This document shows, piece after piece, positions 15,638 through 24,325 of a DNA stretch of 64,000 bases. Each line of letters opens with the position of its first letter. Positions within the stretch are counted from its first letter, which is position 1. The DNA comes from SZUA-309 sp965232595 (GTDB lineage Bacteria > Pseudomonadota > Gammaproteobacteria > Pseudomonadales > Azotimanducaceae): positions 3,658,001-3,722,000 of the forward strand of contig OZ246983.1 of the NCBI GenBank assembly GCA_965232595.1. Direction: 5' to 3'. Under the pieces are notes generated by a model. That model ran no database searches. It had not been told where the DNA came from and worked only from the letters and a program-made list of their open reading frames with translations. The position numbers were made by a program, and so were the translations under genes.

Positions 15638-17941
15638 TCAGAGTTGTTCCTGCAGCTCGTTCAGTACTTCGTCGTTGTGTTGGCCGGCCAGCGGTGGCGG
15701 CTGCAGGTCCGGCTCGAGCCCGTCGAAGCGCAGGAGCGGGCCGTGTCGCCGGTAGCTGCCCCATTCCGGGTGCTCGACGGTGGCGGTGAGGCCAAGCGCG
15801 TCGGCCTGCCCATCCTCGAGCCAGAAGAGGCTGGGCAGCAGGCCATCGGCGCGCACGCAGCCAACCCCAGCCGGCACGAACAGTGCCTGCCAATCGTCCG
15901 CCGATCTGTCGGCGAACAGCGCTTCCAGTGCTTCGGTCGTCCGCTCTGGCGGCGATATGCCGGTCTCTGTCAGGGCAGCTTCGAAACGCGCCTGCTCCCG
16001 GTCGGAAACGAGCGCCAGGAAGATCCAGCTCTCTTCCGCGCAGCGGTACAGGCGATAGGTCGGCGACAGGCCGAGCAGCAGCTCGTCCGGCATGGCGCGA
16101 TCCGGCTTGCCGGGATAGGTCAGAAAATCATCGTGATTTGCCTGGGCGTTGGCGCCGAACATGTCCACCATGATCTTCTGGCCGGCGCCGGTACGCTGTC
16201 GGGTGGCCAGGCCCAACGTTGCGGCGGTGGTGATCACCATGGCCGTGTTCGGGTCCGGATTCACCTCGTTTGCGCGCATGAGTCGTCGTGTCCACAGCCG
16301 CAGGCCATCCACGTCCTGGAGCGTCTCCGGCACCCGTTCGCCCATCTGGTAAAGAACGCCGCCCATGGCAGCGCCCGGGATCGGATGGGTGCTCGGTCGC
16401 AGCGCACCGGGGCCATCGGGCCCATAGCCGTTGCACTGCAGGTAGACGATGTTCGGGTTGATCTCGATGATCTGCTCGTACTCGATGCCGAGTCGCTCCG
16501 GCACGCCCGGGCGGAAGTTGTGGATCAGCACGTCGGCACTCTCGATCAGCTTCAGCACCGCCTGCCGGCCCGAGTCGCTCTTCAGGTCCACTGCCAGGCT
16601 GCGCTTGCCCGCATTCACGCGGGCCGATCCAACGCCTGCGCCCAGACCTCGATAAGGATCTCCCGCCAGCGGTTCGACCTTGGTCACGTCCGCGCCCATA
16701 TCGGCCAGGAACGAAGCCGCCAGCGGGGCGGCGATGATGGTGGCGATCTCTACAACCCGCACGCCCTTCAGGGGCTGAGACTGCAGCGGTTCTGCGCCAG
16801 GTGCTGATCGGGGCGTGGCGCGCCAGCTGTTTTCCAGCTCGTCGTCGCGACTTGCCGCATCGCCCGGGCGCGCCGGCGTGCGCGTCATCTTGGCGAGCGG
16901 CCCGAGCTGGCGGCCGCCGTCGGGGCGCTCGATGACATGGCCATTGGCGACGATGTCCGGATCGGCGAGGGCCTGTTGGGTGGTCTGGTAAGTCGTGGCG
17001 ACCACCCCGCCGTTGGCGATGCAGTCTGCCATCCACTCCTCGGAAGTGCGCGACTGGATGCGCTCGAGCATGCGCTCGCGGAAGGCTTCGTGTTTTTCCG
17101 GCGGCAGCATCAACTGCTTGGCATCGAACTCCGGGTCCGCCAGCACGTCCATGAGCTCCGTCACCAGCAGGAAGTTGTCGAACAGATGCGGCAGCAGATT
17201 GCCGAACTGCATCCAGCGACCATCTCCGGCCTGCGCCGGATGGTAGTAGAGGCTGGGCATGGGCGGCTCGGTATCACCGCCGGACATCACCCGGTAGAAG
17301 TTGGCGAATTGCTCAAACTGGCTGCCGATCATGGCGCCCTGCTCGTAAGGCAGGAGGCCCTGCAGCAGGCTGGTTTCGATCAGCCGACCCGGGTGGGTAG
17401 CGTTCTGGCTCAACAACGCCGCAAGGATCCCTGCCGTCGCCGTTTGCGCTGTTGCGTGGGTCGCCACCTGCAGCGCCGAAAACACGGGTCCCGGCCGATC
17501 GACGATGCCGGCAAAGAGCTTCATGCGGCCGCTGTAGGCCGCCACCAGATGCTCGTAGCCCGGCAGATCCGCCAGGGGCCCGGTGCTGCCGAAGCCGGTG
17601 ATGTGGCAGACGTTGAGGTGGGGATGGCGCGCGTGCAGGGTGGGGAAGTCGAGTCCTCGCCGTTGCAGGGCGTCTGCGCGCCAGCTGGTGATCATTACGT
17701 CCGCTGCGGCAGCCAACACTTCGAAGCGATCAAGGTCCTGCGCCTCGTTCAGGTCGAGTGCCAGCGTCCGTTTGCCGCGCATCCACATGGGAGCCGCCGG
17801 CAGCTCATCGATCGGATGGTGCTCGGGACGTTCGATCCTCAGCACCTCGGCACCAAAGTCCGCCAGATGCATGCTGGCGAGACCGGCCGCCGGCCCGCTC
17901 GAGAGATCCAGTACGCGCAGTCCGCTTAGTGCCTCGGACAT
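15638..17941 (-). CDS. tandem CaiB/BaiF fusion protein (two CoA-transferase III domains) lacking both catalytic Asp residues
   Basis: A 767-residue protein made of two CaiB/BaiF domains, about residues 5-375 and 391-767, each starting with the family pattern (GLRVLDLSSGPAAGLASM and GVRVVEIATIIAAPLAAS). Family III enzymes work as interlocked dimers, so a fusion may imitate a dimer. In the catalytic segment the first domain has IETSLLQG (Gln194 in place of Asp) and the second has MVDMFGAN (Gly596 in place of Asp). Other parts of both folds look intact. I therefore think it is not a standard CoA-transferase; it may be a racemase-like, regulatory or differently catalysing member, to be tested. 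It precedes the hydrolase/transferase gene by 19 bp on the same strand. Confidence 0.85.
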   Translation of the reverse strand: MSEALSGLRVLDLSSGPAAGLASMHLADFGAEVLRIERPEHHPIDELPAAPMWMRGKRTLALDLNEAQDLDRFEVLAAAADVMITSWRADALQRRGLDFPTLHARHPHLNVCHITGFGSTGPLADLPGYEHLVAAYSGRMKLFAGIVDRPGPVFSALQVATHATAQTATAGILAALLSQNATHPGRLIETSLLQGLLPYEQGAMIGSQFEQFANFYRVMSGGDTEPPMPSLYYHPAQAGDGRWMQFGNLLPHLFDNFLLVTELMDVLADPEFDAKQLMLPPEKHEAFRERMLERIQSRTSEEWMADCIANGGVVATTYQTTQQALADPDIVANGHVIERPDGGRQLGPLAKMTRTPARPGDAASRDDELENSWRATPRSAPGAEPLQSQPLKGVRVVEIATIIAAPLAASFLADMGADVTKVEPLAGDPYRGLGAGVGSARVNAGKRSLAVDLKSDSGRQAVLKLIESADVLIHNFRPGVPERLGIEYEQIIEINPNIVYLQCNGYGPDGPGALRPSTHPIPGAAMGGVLYQMGERVPETLQDVDGLRLWTRRLMRANEVNPDPNTAMVITTAATLGLATRQRTGAGQKIMVDMFGANAQANHDDFLTYPGKPDRAMPDELLLGLSPTYRLYRCAEESWIFLALVSDREQARFEAALTETGISPPERTTEALEALFADRSADDWQALFVPAGVGCVRADGLLPSLFWLEDGQADALGLTATVEHPEWGSYRRHGPLLRFDGLEPDLQPPPLAGQHNDEVLNELQEQL

Positions 17942-18028
17942 GGTGGTGTGAGTTCCTCTGCTTTCCGGGTAAGTCTAACCGGCGGCGAAAGCGAGCGTCG
18001 AATCAGCGGAAGCGAGTAGGCGAAGCGC

Positions 18029-20257
18029 TCAGTCTGGCGGCAACGCCAGCGCGATCAGCTCCGCAGCGGTCTGCCCGTCGCCCACCATCATGACGATGAA
18101 CTGCCGCCCGTTCGCGCGATAGGTGCTCGGCGGGCCTGCCTGGGTGGCAGGCAGCTCGATCCGCGCCACTATCTCCCCCGTTCGCTTGTCATGAGCCCTG
18201 AACACGGGATCCCCGCCAAAGCCCTCTCCTGCAAACAGCAGCGTGTCCGTCACCAGAATGCCCGCCCGGGTTGGCTTGCCGGTCCGCGGCAGGTCGACGT
18301 CCTGCAGCGCCGGATGGTTGGCGACCGCAGTTGGCGTGTCACCGTTGGCCACCGACCAGAGGATCTCGCCGGCATCGAGATCGATGGCGGTGATGCGTCC
18401 CCAGGGCGGCTTGACGATGGGTAGCTCGAACACGGTCGGTGGCCGGGCCCGGCCGGAGATGAAGCGAATGTCCGACGCTTCCGGCTCATGCACCAGGTTC
18501 ATGACGTCGATCCAGGTTCGTGAGGGCACGTAGAGAATGCCCGTGCCTGGATCGTAGGCACTGCCTTCCCAGTTGGCGCCGCCGGTGGAGCTCGGCAGGC
18601 GTAAGGTGCCGATGGTGCCGTCTGCTGCATCCGCCAGCGACGGCGGCTGGTACAGAGGCCCGAGCCGGTAACTCTTGAGAATTCGATCGATCTCCGTGCG
18701 AATCTCCGGGGTGTAGTCGATCAGATCAGCTCGGCTCACACCCTGGCGATCAAAGGGCGGCGGCTTCCGTGGCATCGGCTGGGTCGGCGAGGTCCACTCG
18801 CCGGGCACATCGGATGCCGGTACCTGCACCTCGTCGATCGGCCAGACCGGCGCCCCGGTCTGCCGGTCGAACACGAAGACGAATCCCTGCTTGATGGGCA
18901 GGGCGACCAGCTTCCGCCCGTCCGGCAGGTCGGCCAGCACGGGCGCGGTGGGGGTGTCCCAATCCCAGATGTCGTGGTGGGTGTGCTGGAAGTGCCAGCG
19001 GCGTTGGCCCGTCCGGTAGTCCACCGCCACCAGGCTGCTGGAGTATAGGTTGTCGCCGGGCCGGTCACCGCCGTACTGATCACCGGTGGCGGACTCGACC
19101 GGGAGGTAGACCAGGCCCAGCTCCGGATCGGCGGACATGTGTGCCCAGACACCGGCGTTGCCGGTGAACTCGGCGGAGCCATCGAGCCAGGTTTCGTAGC
19201 CGGGCTCGCCCTTTTCCGGAATGGTCTGGAAGGACCAGAGCTGCTCGCCGGTTCGAGCATCGTATCCGCGCACGTCGCCTTTGACGTTGGCCTTCGATGG
19301 CGGTCGGAAGCTCACCGCATGCGCGGAACCCACCACGATCACATCGTCCACCACCAGCGGCGGCGCGGTCAGGCCCACGTCCAGCGCACGGTCGGGAGCT
19401 CTGCGCAGGCCGACTGTCAGATCGACGATACCGTTGCTGCCGAACCCGGGATCCGGTAGCCCGGTTTCGGCGTCCAGCTTGACCAGCTGATAGCCGGGGG
19501 TCACCGCGATGACAAAACCGCGCCCGGCCTCATCGCGATAGAACGACAGGCCCTTGCCCGAGTCTTTCCTGGCCGCCTGCTCGAACCGGGCCCCTTCGCG
19601 CGGGCGCCACATCCACAGCGTCTGCCCGGTGGCGGCGTTGACGGCGATGATGTTGCGGGTCGCGCCGGCGCCGAAGAACAGACGGCCGGCGTGCATGATC
19701 GGCATGGAAACGTTGCGGATCTCCGGCGCCGGGCCGAAGTTGGCCGCGCTCCAGCGCCAGGCGATCGTCAGGTCGCCGACGTTTTCTGCGTTGATGTCCT
19801 CGAGCGGAGCGTAGCGATTGGCGTTCAGCTCGCCGCCGAAATGTCGCCAGTGCACGTCCGGCAGCCGGTCGCTGCTCGTCGAGAGCGTAATGGTGAGGTC
19901 GGCAAGGCTCTGTTCCGGGTCGTTGCCACCTGACAGCTGCAGCATGTGGCGCACGCTCAGCTCGTAGTCCTTTTCGCTCAGCGAGCCCGGAGACTCCGCC
20001 GGCATGGTTTCCCTGACCCGGGTGAGAAGGGCTTCCCCGTTGCGGCCAAGCCAGCTCTGCTCGATCCGTTCGCGGATCTCAGCGGGCGCATGACAGCGGG
20101 CACAGTGCGCGCCCCAGACCGCCTCCGCGGAGGCGCTTTCAGCCGTTGCCATGCTGGAGGTCGTGATTGCGGAGAACAGAAGACAGAACAGGATCGGTCC
20201 CCGGTGTGTGTTGGGCTCTTTGTTCAGCCTTCTCTTCGTCAAACCATCACGTCGCAA
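18029..20257 (-). CDS. cytochrome c-quinoprotein dehydrogenase (membrane glucose dehydrogenase-like PQQ propeller)
   Basis: A 742-residue exported enzyme. After a signal-like N-terminus (hydrophobic core ILFCLLFSAITTSSM), a cytochrome c domain carries a CARCH haem site (about residues 52-56) and a Met ligand candidate near RETMPAESPG. The rest is an eight-bladed PQQ propeller: HWRHFGGELNANRY starts it, GVWAHMSADPELGLVYLP and HHDIWDWDTP contain the conserved region with the catalytic Asp (HD.WD.D), as in the periplasmic part of glucose dehydrogenase. It has no vicinal disulphide Cys-Cys of methanol dehydrogenases. It should oxidise an alcohol or sugar in the periplasm and pass electrons to the fused haem. 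No PQQ synthesis genes are in the window. Confidence 0.85.
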   Translation of the reverse strand: MRRDGLTKRRLNKEPNTHRGPILFCLLFSAITTSSMATAESASAEAVWGAHCARCHAPAEIRERIEQSWLGRNGEALLTRVRETMPAESPGSLSEKDYELSVRHMLQLSGGNDPEQSLADLTITLSTSSDRLPDVHWRHFGGELNANRYAPLEDINAENVGDLTIAWRWSAANFGPAPEIRNVSMPIMHAGRLFFGAGATRNIIAVNAATGQTLWMWRPREGARFEQAARKDSGKGLSFYRDEAGRGFVIAVTPGYQLVKLDAETGLPDPGFGSNGIVDLTVGLRRAPDRALDVGLTAPPLVVDDVIVVGSAHAVSFRPPSKANVKGDVRGYDARTGEQLWSFQTIPEKGEPGYETWLDGSAEFTGNAGVWAHMSADPELGLVYLPVESATGDQYGGDRPGDNLYSSSLVAVDYRTGQRRWHFQHTHHDIWDWDTPTAPVLADLPDGRKLVALPIKQGFVFVFDRQTGAPVWPIDEVQVPASDVPGEWTSPTQPMPRKPPPFDRQGVSRADLIDYTPEIRTEIDRILKSYRLGPLYQPPSLADAADGTIGTLRLPSSTGGANWEGSAYDPGTGILYVPSRTWIDVMNLVHEPEASDIRFISGRARPPTVFELPIVKPPWGRITAIDLDAGEILWSVANGDTPTAVANHPALQDVDLPRTGKPTRAGILVTDTLLFAGEGFGGDPVFRAHDKRTGEIVARIELPATQAGPPSTYRANGRQFIVMMVGDGQTAAELIALALPPD

Positions 20258-20353
20258 CGCCGTCGTCAGCAGACGATAGCAAGATGGTGCAGGAGTTTCT
20301 CAGGTGGCGAGCGCTGCTATGCTGCCGTTTCGAGAGCAGATGGAGCAGCACTG

Positions 20354-21265
20354 ATGCCGCTCAACCTCAACCGGGAAGTGTTCATCACCTGCGCCGTAAC
20401 CGGCTCCGGCGGCACCCAGGACCGAAGCCCACACGTGCCGTGGAGCCCCCGGGAGATTGCCGACAGCGCGCTGGCAGCCGCCGAAGCGGGAGCGGCCGTG
20501 GTGCACTGCCATGTTCGTGATCCGGACACCGGCGCGCCGTCCCGGGACCCGCTGCTCTACCGCGAGCTCACTGAGTACGTTCGGGCGGCCAACACCGATG
20601 TGGTGCTGAACCTGACCACGGGCATGGGCGGCGACCTGGTTTTCGGCTCGACGGAAGCGCCGCTGCCGCCCGGGCCCGGGACAGACATGGCAGGCGCAAC
20701 CGAGCGCATGCAGCCCATTGCCGAGTGCCTGCCGGAAATCTGCACGCTGGACTGCGGGACGATGAACTTCGCGGAAGCGGACTACGTGATGACCAACACT
20801 CCGGGAATGCTGCGCGCCATGGGCGGGATGATGGCCGAACTCGGCGTGCAGGCCGAGATTGAGGCCTTCGATACCGGTCATCTCTGGTTTGCGCGGCAGC
20901 TGGTGGAGGAAGGCGTGTTGCCGCCACCCGTGCTCGTGCAGCTCTGCATGGGTGTGCCCTGGGGCGCGCCGGACGATCTGAACACGCTGCTGGCCATGGT
21001 GAGCAACGTGCCGGATGACTGGCACTGGTCCGCATTCAGCCTCGGCGTGCACCAGATGCCCTATGTGGCGGCGGCGGTGCTGGCGGGGGGCAACGTCCGG
21101 GTCGGCCTGGAGGACAACCTGTACCTGGAGCGCGGCGTGCTGGCGACCAACGCCGAGCTGGTGGAGCGCGCGGTGCAGATCATCCGCTCGCTGGGTTCGG
21201 ACGTGGTTGGCCCACAGGCGGTGCGAGACCGGCTGGACCTGATTAAACGGTCTCCCGCAGGCTGA
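20354..21265 (+). CDS. BKACE (beta-keto acid cleavage, DUF849) family protein
   Basis: About 303 residues. It is a TIM-barrel enzyme of the 3-keto-5-aminohexanoate cleavage type, which splits a beta-keto acid with acetyl-CoA. The metal-binding HCHVRDPDTG motif has His51 and His53, and GLEDNLYLERG supplies the acidic Glu and the final ligand. NTPGMLRAMG, EAFDTGHL and MGVPWGAPDD are also conserved. I start it at the ATG at 20354, with GGAG upstream; an open frame continues further 5' but through the divergent promoter area. The next gene starts two bases after its stop. In carnitine breakdown a BKACE cleaves dehydrocarnitine, but family members use many substrates. Confidence 0.9.
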   Translation: MPLNLNREVFITCAVTGSGGTQDRSPHVPWSPREIADSALAAAEAGAAVVHCHVRDPDTGAPSRDPLLYRELTEYVRAANTDVVLNLTTGMGGDLVFGSTEAPLPPGPGTDMAGATERMQPIAECLPEICTLDCGTMNFAEADYVMTNTPGMLRAMGGMMAELGVQAEIEAFDTGHLWFARQLVEEGVLPPPVLVQLCMGVPWGAPDDLNTLLAMVSNVPDDWHWSAFSLGVHQMPYVAAAVLAGGNVRVGLEDNLYLERGVLATNAELVERAVQIIRSLGSDVVGPQAVRDRLDLIKRSPAG

Positions 21266-21267
21266 GC

Positions 21268-22242
21268 ATGCGAGCAGCCGTCATCGGCGCCGGCGTGATC
21301 GGTGCGGGCTGGGTGGCGCGGTTCGCGCTGCACGGCTGGAACGTTGTCGTCTACGATCCGCTCCCGGACTCACCGGAACGGGTGGCGACGGTGCTCGACC
21401 GGGCTCGTACCGGTTTGAGCGAACTCTATGACCGGCCGTTGCCTCGGGAGGGCAGCGTCGAGTTTGCCGACAGCGCGGCGGCGGCGATCGCAGAGGCTGA
21501 CTGGGTGCAGGAGAACGTGCCCGAGCGTCTGGAAGTGAAGCGGGCGCTGCTCAGCGAGCTCGGACCGCACCTCAAAGCGGATGCCGTTCTGGCTTCTTCC
21601 ACTTCGGGCTTCAAACCCTCGGTGCTGGTCGACGGGCTCGCCTGCGCCGAGCAGTTTCTGGTCTGCCATCCGTTCCAGCCGGTTTACCTGCTGCCGGCGG
21701 TGGAAATCGTACCCAGCCGATGGACCAGCGCGGCCGTGGTTGCCCGCGGCCAGTCGGTGCTGTCGTCAATCGGCATGAGTCCCACCCTGATCGAGCAGGA
21801 GATCGATGCGCACATCGCCGACCGGCTGCTCGAGGCAGTCTGGCGGGAAGCCCTGTGGCTGGTCAAAGACGGCGTTGCCAGCACCGCGGAGGTCGACGCC
21901 GTGATCAGGAACGGCTTCGGCCTGCGCTGGGCGCAGATGGGCCTGTTTGAAACCTATCGGATCGCCGGCGGCGAGGCGGGCATGCGGCACTTTCTGGCGC
22001 AGTTCGGGCCCGCGCTGCAGTGGCCGTGGAGCCGCCTGACCGACGTGCCGGAAATGGACGAGGCGCTTGTGGAGCTCATTGCCAATCAGTCCGATGCCCA
22101 GGCGGGGGAGGCCAGCATCGTCGAGCTCACCGCGGAGCGCGATCGGAACCTGGTCGCGATTCTCAAAGCGCTGAAGGCAACCGGGGGCGGGGCGGGTCAG
22201 GTCCTGTCGGCGTATGAAGACCATTACCTGTCAGGTAATTGA
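21268..22242 (+). CDS. L-carnitine dehydrogenase-like 3-hydroxyacyl dehydrogenase
   Basis: A 324-residue NAD-dependent enzyme of the 3-hydroxyacyl-CoA dehydrogenase/carnitine dehydrogenase type. The NAD loop is GAGVIGAGWVAR (residues 7-18), QENVPERLEVK marks the family, and the catalytic His segment is CHPFQPVYLLPAVEIV. The all-helical C-terminal domain (residues about 190-320) completes the usual length. It lies two bases after the BKACE gene, so translation is probably coupled; the pair fits oxidation of a 3-hydroxy acid followed by cleavage of the beta-keto acid. Carnitine itself would also need transport and betaine steps not seen nearby, so the substrate is open. Confidence 0.9.
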   Translation: MRAAVIGAGVIGAGWVARFALHGWNVVVYDPLPDSPERVATVLDRARTGLSELYDRPLPREGSVEFADSAAAAIAEADWVQENVPERLEVKRALLSELGPHLKADAVLASSTSGFKPSVLVDGLACAEQFLVCHPFQPVYLLPAVEIVPSRWTSAAVVARGQSVLSSIGMSPTLIEQEIDAHIADRLLEAVWREALWLVKDGVASTAEVDAVIRNGFGLRWAQMGLFETYRIAGGEAGMRHFLAQFGPALQWPWSRLTDVPEMDEALVELIANQSDAQAGEASIVELTAERDRNLVAILKALKATGGGAGQVLSAYEDHYLSGN

Positions 22243-22296
22243 AGCCGCACCTGCCTGAGCCGGATGATCCGGACCTGATTCAAGCAGGAGCTACTC

Positions 22297-22680
22297 ATGG
22301 AGCCGATTCAGGTTGCGCGCACCTTTCTCTCGGCGATGGAAAAGAAAGACTACGAGACCGCACTGGCACTGGTTGCCGATGACGTGGAGTACGTCAACGG
22401 CAACTCCCCTGCGGTGCGCGGGCCCGAAGGGATCCGCCAGACGCTCGAGCCGTTCTTCACACCCCTGAAAGAAAACGACTTCAGGGTGCTGCGCGAAGCG
22501 ACTAACGGCAACGTGGTCATCATCGAAAGGCTGGACCGGCACCTCGCCGACCACGGCTGGTTCGAGCTTCCGGTCACCGGCGTGATGGAAGTCGAAGATG
22601 GGCGGATCAGCTACTGGCGGGAGTACTTTGATCTGGCGGTGATTCAGGGCGACATCGAAAAACTGATGGCCGCTTCCTAG
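22297..22680 (+). CDS. limonene-1,2-epoxide hydrolase family protein
   Basis: A 127-residue protein with the NTF2/SnoaL-like fold of limonene-1,2-epoxide hydrolase. The five residues that build the active site in that family are all present: Tyr32 and Asn34 (EYVNGN), Arg78 and Asp80 (ERLDRH) and Asp112 (WREYFD). This supports a true hydrolase or isomerase and not a degenerate SnoaL protein. It follows the BKACE and dehydrogenase genes by 54 bp. Its stop codon overlaps the stop codon of the convergent sugar dehydrogenase gene inside CTAG (22677-22680). The epoxide substrate is unknown. Confidence 0.85.
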   Translation: MEPIQVARTFLSAMEKKDYETALALVADDVEYVNGNSPAVRGPEGIRQTLEPFFTPLKENDFRVLREATNGNVVIIERLDRHLADHGWFELPVTGVMEVEDGRISYWREYFDLAVIQGDIEKLMAAS

Positions 22681-24212
22681 GCTTCCGGAATCATGCGCAC
22701 GATCTGCGAGCCGCTGCCGTGCTCGAGCAGCAGGTAGATCGTGCCGTCAGCTCCTGACTCGATGTCGCGGATCCGGGCCAGGTCCTCGATCAGCAGCTCG
22801 GTGTGCACGAGCTTGTCATCCTCGATGACGAAGCGATACAGCTCCGTGGCCTTCAGGGAGCCGACCAGAAAGCTGCCCTGCCAGCCGGGGAAGGCGTCAC
22901 CGGCGTAGATGATGAAGCTGGAGACGGCGGGCGAGGGCGTCAGGTCGATGATCGGCTGCTCGATGTCCTCCAGGTCGAACTCGATCCCCAGCTCCTTCCA
23001 GTACTCCACCGGCGTGCCGTCGTAGTCCACACCTTTCGAGTAGAGCGGCCAGCCGTAGTTGCGGCCCGGCCGCAGCAGGTTCAGCTCGTCGCCGCCGCGC
23101 GGCCCCATCTCCGTTCCCCAGAGCTTGCCGGTTGCCGGATCGAACTCCAGGCCCTGCGGGCTGCGGTGGCCGTAAGTCCAGGTGCTCGGCACCATGTTCG
23201 GGTTCGAGACGAACGGGTTGTCTTCCGGGATCTGACCGTCGTCGTGCAGGCGGTGGATCTTGCCGTAGGGTTTGCGCAGGTCCTGGATGCCGTCGAAGTT
23301 GCTCATGCCCTTCAGGCCGACGCTGAAGAACACGTAGCCTGAGGGATCGAAGGCAAGCCGACCGCCGGCGCCGAGGTCGGGCGTGGGCGTGTAGTGCTGC
23401 TGCGCAACCTGCCAGATCACCTCTTCGTCGGTCCAGCCATCGTCGCTGAGCCGGCCGCGGATGAGCCGGCTCATGGTCCTCGGCAGCAGCGTCTCGCCGC
23501 CGTCATCAGCGCAGCTCTCGCAGAGGTGAGTGTGCACGAGATAGATCCAGCCGTTGTCCTGATAGCCCGGGTGGGGCGCCACATCGAGCAGCCAGCCGTA
23601 ACCGAAGTCGAGGCCCATCATGTCGAAGCCGGCGGTGCCGGTCGCGGGTGTGCCCGGGATGTGCTCGGTGCGTTCGCCATCCAGGCCGACGATGCTCAGG
23701 CCTTCAGTTTTCTCGGTGAGAAGCAGCCGACCGTCCGGCAGCGGGGCGATGGCGAACGGCTTGGCCGAAATCCCGGTGCTGATCGTTTCCAGACGGAAGC
23801 TGTGCAGCTCCGTTTCGATCGTCTCCGTGGGGATCGACAGCGGCTGATCGGTTTTGAAGTCCGTGAAGACGCGACCCACCCGCTGCTCGCCGATCAGGAT
23901 CGCCAGGCTGCGGATCTGCCCTTCATCAAGGACCCCGGCCCAGGGCGGCATGCCGCGTTCCGGGAACCCCTCAGCGATGCTTCTGGCGATATCGTTGACC
24001 GTTTCGCCGTGGGTCAGCGGCCGGCCGACCAGAGCCGGTCCGAGCGCTGCGCCCTCGTAAGACTCGCCATGGCAGACCGCGCAGTTATCCGCGTACAGCG
24101 GCGCGAAAGGTTCGCCCACGCCGACCCCGGAAGTGATGGCGTAGAAACCGCCGACGGCGATCAGCACCAGCAGGCCGAGCACAGCGCCAACTACGATCAG
24201 GACTTTTTTCAT
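22677..24212 (-). CDS. cytochrome c-PQQ-dependent sugar (aldose) dehydrogenase
   Basis: A 511-residue exported protein. The start at 24212 gives a charged signal/anchor (MKKVLIVVGAVLGLLVLIAV). A cytochrome c domain with CAVCHG follows (about residues 45-50) and a Met ligand in RGMPPWAGV. From about residue 140 it is a six-bladed soluble-type glucose dehydrogenase propeller: LLDVAPHPGYQDNGWIYL (catalytic His), GGRLAFDPSGYVFFSVG, YGHRSPQGLEFD and MGPRGGDELNLL (PQQ and Ca pocket). It should oxidise sugars or alcohols outside the inner membrane and send electrons to cytochrome c. Start choice differs from a longer frame by 13 codons. Confidence 0.9.
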   Translation of the reverse strand: MKKVLIVVGAVLGLLVLIAVGGFYAITSGVGVGEPFAPLYADNCAVCHGESYEGAALGPALVGRPLTHGETVNDIARSIAEGFPERGMPPWAGVLDEGQIRSLAILIGEQRVGRVFTDFKTDQPLSIPTETIETELHSFRLETISTGISAKPFAIAPLPDGRLLLTEKTEGLSIVGLDGERTEHIPGTPATGTAGFDMMGLDFGYGWLLDVAPHPGYQDNGWIYLVHTHLCESCADDGGETLLPRTMSRLIRGRLSDDGWTDEEVIWQVAQQHYTPTPDLGAGGRLAFDPSGYVFFSVGLKGMSNFDGIQDLRKPYGKIHRLHDDGQIPEDNPFVSNPNMVPSTWTYGHRSPQGLEFDPATGKLWGTEMGPRGGDELNLLRPGRNYGWPLYSKGVDYDGTPVEYWKELGIEFDLEDIEQPIIDLTPSPAVSSFIIYAGDAFPGWQGSFLVGSLKATELYRFVIEDDKLVHTELLIEDLARIRDIESGADGTIYLLLEHGSGSQIVRMIPEA

Positions 24213-24325
24213 AGAGCATCTCTCCGGCGCTGATCTTGCGTGGGGCGCCATAACATGTCCACCTCAGGGTTCCCGGTGTCTGTTAGTCTCTGTCAGCTCG
24301 AAAACGCGGAACGGGGAAAGGACGG

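Noticed and set aside
14203..15789. 528-codon open frame on the plus strand
   Set aside because: It is antisense to the acetyl-CoA hydrolase/transferase gene and extends into the tandem CaiB/BaiF gene. No recognisable domain.
15572..16807. 411-codon open frame on the plus strand
   Set aside because: Antisense to the second half of the tandem CaiB/BaiF gene. Composition and lack of motifs mark it as a shadow.
16937..17929. 330-codon open frame on the plus strand
   Set aside because: Antisense to the first half of the tandem CaiB/BaiF gene; no domain or start signal.
20354..22242. Simple carnitine degradation operon
   Set aside because: The two-enzyme pair fits, but thioesterase, transporter and betaine genes are not adjacent and an epoxide hydrolase-like gene is. 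I leave the substrate open.
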